This document shows positions 25,208 through 30,221 of a stretch of 38,976 bases of DNA, in pieces. The stretch lies in the NCBI GenBank assembly GCA_016928235.1, contig JAFGLD010000282.1:1-38976 (forward strand), in the 5' to 3' direction. Below the pieces are notes generated by a model. That model saw nothing but the letters and a program-made list of their open reading frames with translations. It made no database searches and had not been told where the DNA came from. Position 1 is the first letter of the stretch. Every line of letters starts with the position of its first letter. The position numbers and the translations under genes were made by a program. The DNA comes from Anaerolineae bacterium (lineage in GTDB: Bacteria > Chloroflexota > Anaerolineae > Aggregatilineales > UBA3940).

Positions 25208-26537
25208 GATTGATCCACTCCACATCTGCCCCAAGCGTTTGCAGTGTCTCTACAAACCCGGGGAACGAGTCGTTGAGAGAATGGGCACCGGTGATGGTGG
25301 TCGTTCCTTCGGCGTGCAGCCCGGCGATCACCAGCGACATGACCACCCGGTGATCGTCGTGGCCGTCGACGACGGCGCCGTGCAGCTTTTGCGGCCCCTG
25401 TACGGCGAAGCCATCAGGGCGCTCTTCGATATCCGCGCCGAGCTTGCGCAGCTCCCCGGCCATTACGGCAATGCGATCGGTTTCTTTGACCCGCAGCTCG
25501 GCGGCCTCCGAGACCACTGTTTTCCCATCGACCTGTGTGGCGGCGACCATCAATGCCGGGAACTCGTCGATGGCTCGCACGATCAGCTCGCCTGAGATGT
25601 CGATGCCCTTCAACTGAGAGCAGCCAATGCTTAGATCGGCCACCGGCTCGCCGGCTTCTTCTTGGGGATGTTGCTCAACGCTCACCTGGGCACCCATTGC
25701 TTCCAAAATATCGACGATGCCGGTGCGGGTCGGGTTGATCCCGGTGTGGCGGAGCGTGACCTGGCTGCCATCCACAAGACAGGCTGCCACCAGCAAGAAA
25801 GCCGCCGATGAGATATCGCCAGGGATGGTCACGTCCAGCGGGCTGAGCGGATGGCCGGAGCTGACGGTAACGCGCGGCCCATCGACCCGGACGGGCATGC
25901 CCATGCTGCGCAGCATCCGCTCGGTATGGTCACGCCCTGGACCCGGTTCGATGACAGTTGTATCGCCCTTGGCGAAGAGCCCACCTAATAGAATGCCACT
26001 CTTGACCTGGCCGCTGGCTACCGGCATCATGTATTCCATGCCACGCAGGTGGCTCGGAGAGATGTGCAGCGGCGCGCAGCCATCGGTATCTTCGATGTGT
26101 GCCCCCATCTGGCGCAGCGGCTCGGTGATGCGCCGCATCGGGCGCCGCCGGAGCTGCTCGCTGCCGTCGAGCACACTGGGGAAGGATTGTCCGGCCATGA
26201 TACCTGCCATCAGCCGCATGGCCGTCCCTGCATTAACGCAATCGAGCGCGGCAGCAGGAGCTTTCAACCCCTGCAAACCGCGCCCGTGAATCGTCAGTGT
26301 GGTCGCGTCGTGCCTCTCGATATCGATACCCAGCGCTCGCATACAGCCCAGCGTCGCCAGCGTATCGCCCGCCGGCAGCCAGCCGCGCACCTGGCTGGTC
26401 CCATCGGCCAGCGCGCCCAGCATCAAGCTGCGGTGCGAGATCGATTTATCGCCGGGCACCTGAGTTGTTCCGCTCAGTTTGCCGCCTGGGCGGATGCGAA
26501 GGCTGCTATTTGAGATTTGAGATTTGACATTTGACAT
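25200..26537 (-). CDS. aroA: 3-phosphoshikimate 1-carboxyvinyltransferase (EPSP synthase)
   Basis: Joins PEP to shikimate-3-phosphate. 445 aa. PGDKSISHRSLML (near 28) holds the phosphate-binding Lys/Ser/Arg. NAGTAMRLMAG (near 101) and RPMRRITEPLRQMGA (near 130) line the PEP site. DEFPALMVAA (near 325), ELRVKETDR (near 348) and DHRVVMSLVIAGL (near 396) contain the catalytic Asp/Glu/Lys/Arg set. The first ten residues (MSNVKSQISN) are encoded by a heptamer repeat and no Shine-Dalgarno is visible, so translation may be coupled to the hicB-like gene 7 nt upstream. Confidence 0.96.
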   Translation of the reverse strand: MSNVKSQISNSSLRIRPGGKLSGTTQVPGDKSISHRSLMLGALADGTSQVRGWLPAGDTLATLGCMRALGIDIERHDATTLTIHGRGLQGLKAPAAALDCVNAGTAMRLMAGIMAGQSFPSVLDGSEQLRRRPMRRITEPLRQMGAHIEDTDGCAPLHISPSHLRGMEYMMPVASGQVKSGILLGGLFAKGDTTVIEPGPGRDHTERMLRSMGMPVRVDGPRVTVSSGHPLSPLDVTIPGDISSAAFLLVAACLVDGSQVTLRHTGINPTRTGIVDILEAMGAQVSVEQHPQEEAGEPVADLSIGCSQLKGIDISGELIVRAIDEFPALMVAATQVDGKTVVSEAAELRVKETDRIAVMAGELRKLGADIEERPDGFAVQGPQKLHGAVVDGHDDHRVVMSLVIAGLHAEGTTTITGAHSLNDSFPGFVETLQTLGADVEWINHD

Positions 26538-26547
26538 TTGATATTTA
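26508..26547. repeat. Heptamer array (ATTTGAN)n straddling the aroA start
   Basis: Five exact period-7 units, ATTTGAG twice, ATTTGAC twice, ATTTGAT once, then ATTTAG. The aroA ATG (26535-26537 on the minus strand) is formed by the repeat, and the region also fills the gap to the hicB-like stop. Confidence 0.88.
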
Positions 26548-26733
26548 GTCCGTAGGGTTGGGTATCATTTCCTCATGATCAAGGCGGTCGGCAAGCACTC
26601 GCAATGCGAGCACCTGAGCTTTGGCCTCTGCTTCTTCAGGGTTTTGCCCATAGGCGAGAACACCCGGCAACTCAAAAATCTCTGCTAACCAGCGTCCATC
26701 TTCTTCTTGCTCGTATTCTATTGTGAGCTTCAT
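26545..26733 (-). CDS. HicB-like antitoxin-family protein, no HicA partner
   Basis: 62 aa. MKLTIEYEQEEDGRWLAEIFELPGVLAYGQNPEEAEAKAQVLALRVLADRL matches the partial RNase-H-like HicB fold in order: beta strand, DGRWLAEI strand, ELPG turn, EEAEAKA helix. It lacks a C-terminal DNA-binding tail. GGAGG lies 7 nt before the ATG. No HicA-like dsRBD ORF is adjacent. It lies in the aro operon between aroF and aroA. Solo HicB-like genes are common in this kind of genome and may not be antitoxins. Confidence 0.8.
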   Translation of the reverse strand: MKLTIEYEQEEDGRWLAEIFELPGVLAYGQNPEEAEAKAQVLALRVLADRLDHEEMIPNPTD

Positions 26734-26789
26734 GACAAAGCCTCCAGCTTGTTGGGTCGTATCTGTTCAGGATTTGGATTTGGTAAATT

Positions 26790-26808
26790 AACACCAAACA
26801 GTGGTGTT
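26790..26808. other. Short hairpin between aroF and the hicB-like gene
   Basis: AACACCA, AACAG loop, TGGTGTT: a perfect 7-bp stem in the 104-nt spacer. No T-run follows on the minus strand, so termination is unlikely. It may be an mRNA-stability hairpin. Confidence 0.4.
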
Positions 26809-26828
26809 GAGCAACGAACATTGGGATT

Positions 26829-26859
26829 CCCCAACCCCTAACCCCTAACCCCCGACCCC
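26829..26859 (-). repeat. Telomere-like (GGGGTTA)n tract, potential G-quadruplex
   Basis: On the plus strand CCCCTAA repeats with period 7 (CCAACCCCTAA..., then CCCCCGACCCC). On the transcribed minus-strand message this gives five runs of four or more G with 2-3 nt loops. It encodes the last residues of AroF and contains its stop codon (26838-26840). Confidence 0.75.
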
Positions 26860-27890
26860 TGTGCCCGTACCGGCTCGGCCACTCGCTTTCCCACGACCGG
26901 CGCTAACTGCCTGAGCTTCTCGACCAGCGCCGCGAACTGCTCCGGTCTGAGCGATTGCCGTCCGTCCGACGCGGCGTGCTCCGGATCGGCATGGACTTCC
27001 AGAATGAGCCCATCGGCGCCCGCCGCGATGGCAGCCAGCGAGACACTCTCGACGTACTCCGACTTGCCGACAGCATGGCTCGGATCGGCGATCACTGGTA
27101 GGGGCGAGATGTGCTTGAGCACCGGGATGGCGTTGATATCGAAGGTGTTGCGCGTGTACGTTTCGAAGGTACGGATGCCGCGCTCACACAGCATAACGCG
27201 CATGTTGCCGTGGCTCAGGATGTACTCGGCAGACATCAGCCACTCTTCGATGGTACTGCTCATCCCGCGCTTCAGCAATACCGGATATTGGCTCTCGCCG
27301 ACGGCGTGGAGCAGCGCGTAGTTCTGCATGTTGCGCGTCCCGATCTGGAGCACATCGGCATACTGGCAGACCAGCGGCACCAGCTGCGATTCCATGACCT
27401 CGGTTACGATGGGCAAGCCGGTCGCCTCGCGTGCCGCGGCCAGGTGCTTGAGCCCTTCCTCGCCCATCCCCTGGAAAGAGTAGGGCGATGAGCGCGGCTT
27501 GAAAGCGCCGCCCCTGAGTGCCGTCGCGCCAGCCTCTTTGACAGCATGAGCTATCTCGATGGTCTGCTCGCGGCTCTCGACCGAGCACGGCCCGGCGATC
27601 AGTGTCAGGTTGGGCCCGCCGACCTGGGTACCGCTCAAAGGGATGATGATATCGTCAGGATGGTAATCTCTGCTGGCGATCTTGTAAGGATGCTTTGACT
27701 GTGTCACATCTTGTACGCCGGGCAACGAAGCGAACTGTTTACTGTCGAGCGGGCGCCCATTGCCAATCGCCCCGATGACCGTGCAGCCCTTGTCGTCTGA
27801 CAGATGCACATCGTACCCCATCGAACGGATGCGGGCAATCACTTCTGAGACTTCGCGGGCACTGGCGCTCAAAGACATTGTAATGACCAT
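26838..27890 (-). CDS. aroF: 3-deoxy-7-phosphoheptulonate synthase, class I-beta
   Basis: Condenses PEP and erythrose-4-phosphate to DAHP, the committed step. 350 aa with an N-terminal ferredoxin-like (ACT-like) regulatory domain (1-75) and a TIM-barrel catalytic domain of the I-beta/KDO8P-like group. Key segments are AGPCSVES (near 100), the [17 protein letters not shown] block (near 124), [42 protein letters not shown] and DPSHAVGK (near 270). TAGGAG precedes the ATG. The ferredoxin-like domain predicts allosteric inhibition by aromatic amino acids. Its C-terminal tail (AQGSGVRG) is encoded by the GGGGTTA repeat. Confidence 0.96.
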   Translation of the reverse strand: MVITMSLSASAREVSEVIARIRSMGYDVHLSDDKGCTVIGAIGNGRPLDSKQFASLPGVQDVTQSKHPYKIASRDYHPDDIIIPLSGTQVGGPNLTLIAGPCSVESREQTIEIAHAVKEAGATALRGGAFKPRSSPYSFQGMGEEGLKHLAAAREATGLPIVTEVMESQLVPLVCQYADVLQIGTRNMQNYALLHAVGESQYPVLLKRGMSSTIEEWLMSAEYILSHGNMRVMLCERGIRTFETYTRNTFDINAIPVLKHISPLPVIADPSHAVGKSEYVESVSLAAIAAGADGLILEVHADPEHAASDGRQSLRPEQFAALVEKLRQLAPVVGKRVAEPVRAQGSGVRG

Positions 27891-27972
27891 AATTTCTTCT
27901 CCTAAAAGAACACAGTTCTTGGTAATTAGTTTTTAGTGATTGGTAAAATAGCAACGAGCAATGCGTAACGAT

Positions 27973-28812
27973 TTAACGGTTTTGTTTCTCTCCAACCCCT
28001 AACCCCCGTTTTCTTCCAATGTACAAAAGGTGCCTCGATGCGCCGAGGCTCGACTCTTCCGTGCTTATCTCGTAAAGTAAATCTAGCCACAGTTGGCGAC
28101 GCTCGCCTTCGAGACAATTGTAGCTCTCGTCTTCTGTCGATATCCCCGGCTCGACCCCCGCCACCACCAGTGTCTCGATGCCGGCTGCCTCGTGCAGTGG
28201 GGCGATCTCCGAGACCGTTGCAAAGTACCCTCGGAATCCGCCTCGCGGAAAGTAGACTGGGGCTCTGCCTATATCAAGTATGGAGCGCACTTCTGTCTGG
28301 CTCTCGATCCACTCCGGCATTTTCTTCATCAAGTCTCCCATGATGCCAAACCGGCTGATGAATGATGAGACAATCAGCCCGCCTTCTTTGACCCGGTCGA
28401 CTACTTGCTTGAGGGCCTCTTTTCGATCTTCTTCCATCACCAGATGGTAGAGAGGGCCCATCAAGAGTGCCACATCGAAGCCCTTTTGTGTCACCTCAGC
28501 CAGGTTGCGTGCATCGGCCACGACCAGGCGCACCTGTTGCTCCAGCCCTGCATCGGCCAGATGCTGCCTGCACAGCTCGATTAGCCCTGTCGATTGATCG
28601 ACAGCGGTAACTCGATATCCCCTCCTGGTCAATTCGACGGTATATCTTCCCGTCGCAGCTCCCACTTCCAGGATCGACCCTTGAGGGGGTAAATACGCGC
28701 TCAGATAGCGCCATGTCAGATCGTACTCGAGCTGGTGGCGCTCTAGACGAGTATGCTCCAATTCGGGATTGTTGTTGTAGTACTCGGCAATATCGGTTAT
28801 GTCATCGATCAT
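27973..28812 (-). CDS. Class I SAM-dependent methyltransferase
   Basis: 279 aa Rossmann-fold methyltransferase and first structural gene of the aro operon. Motif I is LEVGAATGRYTVEL (near 48-61), the acidic post-I residue is in VTAVDQS (near 71), and VADARNL and FDVALLMGPLYHL form the motif II/III region. The substrate is unknown. ATG 28812 was chosen because the in-frame upstream ATG at 28851 lies inside the U-tract of the preceding terminator and has no Shine-Dalgarno. Position suggests co-regulation with aromatic synthesis, but no known shikimate-pathway step needs it. Downstream of its stop, 82 nt separate it from aroF. Confidence 0.85.
   Translation of the reverse strand: MIDDITDIAEYYNNNPELEHTRLERHQLEYDLTWRYLSAYLPPQGSILEVGAATGRYTVELTRRGYRVTAVDQSTGLIELCRQHLADAGLEQQVRLVVADARNLAEVTQKGFDVALLMGPLYHLVMEEDRKEALKQVVDRVKEGGLIVSSFISRFGIMGDLMKKMPEWIESQTEVRSILDIGRAPVYFPRGGFRGYFATVSEIAPLHEAAGIETLVVAGVEPGISTEDESYNCLEGERRQLWLDLLYEISTEESSLGASRHLLYIGRKRGLGVGEKQNR
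27994..28011. repeat. Short CCCCTAA tract
   Basis: CCAACCCCTAACCCCCG, the same unit as at 26829-26859 but shorter, covering codons near the 3' end of the methyltransferase gene. Confidence 0.6.
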
Positions 28813-28849
28813 GTCGTTTCTCGGGTATTCTGACTTTGGCTCATTGAGC

Positions 28850-28896
28850 AAACAAAAAGAAGAGGGCGCTGAGCTTGTGCTCTGCGCCCTCTTTTA
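28850..28896 (-). terminator. Intrinsic terminator in the aro operon leader (candidate attenuator)
   Basis: AAGAGGGCGC (28860-28869) pairs with GCGCCCTCTT (28884-28893). After one T-T mismatch, GAGC (28871-28874) pairs with GCTC (28879-28882) around a 4-nt loop. On the minus strand the stem is followed by CTTTTTGTTT, a proper U-tract. It lies between the operon promoter (29084-29112) and the first gene (28812), which is where an attenuator would be. Confidence 0.85.
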
Positions 28897-28916
28897 GCTT
28901 GCCAAAAGGCTTTGGG

Positions 28917-28997
28917 TCAACGGCTTACACCGGCAGAACCTCGCTCATCTCTGTGAGTTTCCCGTAGGTAAAATAAAAAAAGCCAAACCAGGCCCAT
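28917..28997 (-). CDS. Candidate leader peptide rich in aromatic codons
   Basis: A 26-codon ORF starting ATG GGC at 28997 and ending TGA at 28917-28919. Residues 5-10 are Trp, Leu, Phe, Leu, Phe, Tyr, so all three aromatic amino acids occur within six codons. It begins about 80 nt after the predicted transcription start and stops 21 nt before the terminator stem. This is the arrangement of ribosome-mediated attenuators (trp, phe and his operons). Weak points: no Shine-Dalgarno is visible, and the Phe/Leu codons come from a T-rich tract that could be a U-tract of another hairpin. A second ATG 4 nt upstream (29001) opens an 18-codon frame with Phe-Phe. Confidence 0.5.
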   Translation of the reverse strand: MGLVWLFLFYLRETHRDERGSAGVSR

Positions 28998-29024
28998 CCA
29001 TAAGTATTGGGGGCAGTTGTTTGG
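28970..29024 (-). terminator. Second hairpin plus U-tract in the aro leader
   Basis: CCAAAC (28983-28988) pairs with GTTTGG (29019-29024), and GCCC (28992-28995) with GGGC (29011-29014), with internal loops. On the minus strand the stem is followed by about seven T, an A, then four T (28970-28981). It overlaps the start of the leader peptide, so it may be a first terminator or part of a leader switch. Confidence 0.45.
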
Positions 29025-29083
29025 TTGGGAATGACAGAGTGATTGGATAACATCTTCTGCAAGACCTCTACACTATTGCGAAC

Positions 29084-29112
29084 AGATTATCATAAGGTTG
29101 GTAAACTGTCAA
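29084..29112 (-). promoter_or_regulatory. Promoter of the aro operon
   Basis: On the minus strand a perfect -35 TTGACA (29107-29112), a 17-nt spacer and a -10 TAATCT (29084-29089); GATAAT overlaps it with a 15-nt spacer. It predicts transcription from about 29077 and a leader of about 265 nt before the methyltransferase start. Confidence 0.65.
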
Positions 29113-29125
29113 TAAGTACATGCTC

Positions 29126-29152
29126 GTTCGAATGCATATGCCTTGTTCGAAT
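29126..29152. promoter_or_regulatory. Paired GTTCGAAT direct repeat upstream of the aro promoter
   Basis: GTTCGAAT occurs at 29126-29133 and 29145-29152, centres 19 bp apart (about two helical turns), 14-40 bp upstream of the -35 box. Each contains the palindrome TTCGAA. It is a plausible activator or repressor site; the protein is unknown. Confidence 0.4.
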
Positions 29153-29210
29153 ATAGTCAAACCTATTGTTCTCCGACTCGGAGAGCAAATCCAGCGATTG
29201 CCAAGCGCTT

Positions 29211-29366
29211 CTAAGGAGGAAAGCCCCTATCCAGTATCTTCCGACGCGGTAATCGATCCCATTGCTGCTCATCGGCAAGTTTTTCCAGTATGAGGGTGGC
29301 GATGGCGTCTTGCTGATCGGGTGGAAGGTGCCGGGCGGCAGCAATGGCTTTGTCACGAAGTACCAT
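29211..29366 (-). pseudogene. Truncated antitoxin-like fragment
   Basis: 51 codons starting MVLRDKAIAAARHLPPDQQ (up to two more ATG codons directly upstream), then DAIATLILEKLADEQQWDRL and an early stop. The LPPDQQDAIATLILEKLADEQ pattern matches small antitoxin-family proteins common in Chloroflexota and Cyanobacteria, which normally continue 15-25 residues further. No Shine-Dalgarno and no toxin gene are present, so it is probably a remnant. The overlapping 88-codon frame at 29090-29356 is a shadow. Confidence 0.35.
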
Positions 29367-29372
29367 CATCAT

Positions 29373-29661
29373 TAGCGTAAACTTAAGCGCAAAATCGAGC
29401 TACTTGGTTCCGAGTTTTTTGGTTATTAGTCTCTGGTATACAGCCGTGAGCCTGCCATTGTGCACAAAAAAAACTGATCACTGAAAACGGATCGCCAAGC
29501 GGTATCGATGCCTTAAGTTGACACCTATGCTGTCATCATAGTTTATCCTTACGAAGGTAACACGCAACCATGATAAACAGATTATTCCTCACACGCCAGC
29601 ACATCGCGAGCCGCTGCCACCGCGCAGTGTGGGCAAGCTGAGGATGTAACACATGTCGCAG
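29373..29661. other. Gene-free spacer with a heptamer repeat
   Basis: Holds the ACTGATC/ACTGAAA heptamer repeat at about 29466-29490, the same as at 34-57. No gene, terminator or promoter was recognised in the remainder. Confidence 0.5.
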
Positions 29662-30186
29662 CTATTGGTGCCTGGTTCCCTGTTCTTTGGTGTCATCAAT
29701 GTACTTCAGGCTGTTGTCCTCAAGCCACTCAACGGCGATTTTCTTCAGAGCATTGTCCCGGAACCTATACCAATCATCAGCCATGTTATGATAATGGAGG
29801 GTGTCCTTGAATCGGCGGAAGGCCCCTGAGCCATGTATTGCATTCAAGAATTGAAATCGTCGATCATCATCTCCAATGGTATAGCAGAATTCTTCCATGA
29901 TAGCGTATTCGTGAACGTCGAACTTGCTGGGCAGCTTCAGGTAGTCGTCTGATGTCACAATGGCATGGACTTCCTCAGCAGCCTCTGGTTCCCACCCGGG
30001 AAGTGCTCGGGCATCGCCATCATGCTCTTCATCGTCTTCTGCTATTGGCTCATTTTCAACGTAGTCCAGATCTTCTTGGGAAACCGTGACGATGGCCCCC
30101 GTTTCCTTGTTGAGATAGGTAACAAACCCATCCATCATGAAGCTGAGTTCACCAACAATGCTGCGCAATGAAATTGTGGCTGACAT
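29662..30186 (-). CDS. UPF0158 family protein
   Basis: 174 aa. The pattern MDGFVTYLNKETGAIV (18-33), an acidic loop (EDDEEHDGD), LPSKFDVHEYAIMEEFCYTI (near 85-104) and AFRRFKDTLHYHNMADDWYRFRDNALKKIAVEWLEDN (near 122-158) match UPF0158 (PF03682). Its function is unknown; it is a soluble cytoplasmic protein. AGGAGG lies 8 nt before the ATG. It is 35 nt downstream of the permease gene in the same direction and may share its transcript. Confidence 0.85.
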   Translation of the reverse strand: MSATISLRSIVGELSFMMDGFVTYLNKETGAIVTVSQEDLDYVENEPIAEDDEEHDGDARALPGWEPEAAEEVHAIVTSDDYLKLPSKFDVHEYAIMEEFCYTIGDDDRRFQFLNAIHGSGAFRRFKDTLHYHNMADDWYRFRDNALKKIAVEWLEDNSLKYIDDTKEQGTRHQ

Positions 30187-30221
30187 ACATCATTCCTCCT
30201 GTTTCAATTTTGGTGCTCCGT

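Noticed and set aside
26829..26859. Telomere or linear chromosome end
   Set aside because: The CCCCTAA units lie inside an operon and overlap a stop codon; they fit the local heptamer-repeat class instead.
28812..29077. T-box riboswitch or TRAP-type control of the aro leader
   Set aside because: No TGGNACCGCG-type T-box sequence or specifier-stem pattern was found. GAG/UAG triplets occur only as a short run of three, far fewer than the 11 expected for TRAP.
29090..29356. 88-aa minus-strand protein
   Set aside because: It overlaps the aro promoter and the antitoxin-like fragment in another frame, and its composition looks non-coding.
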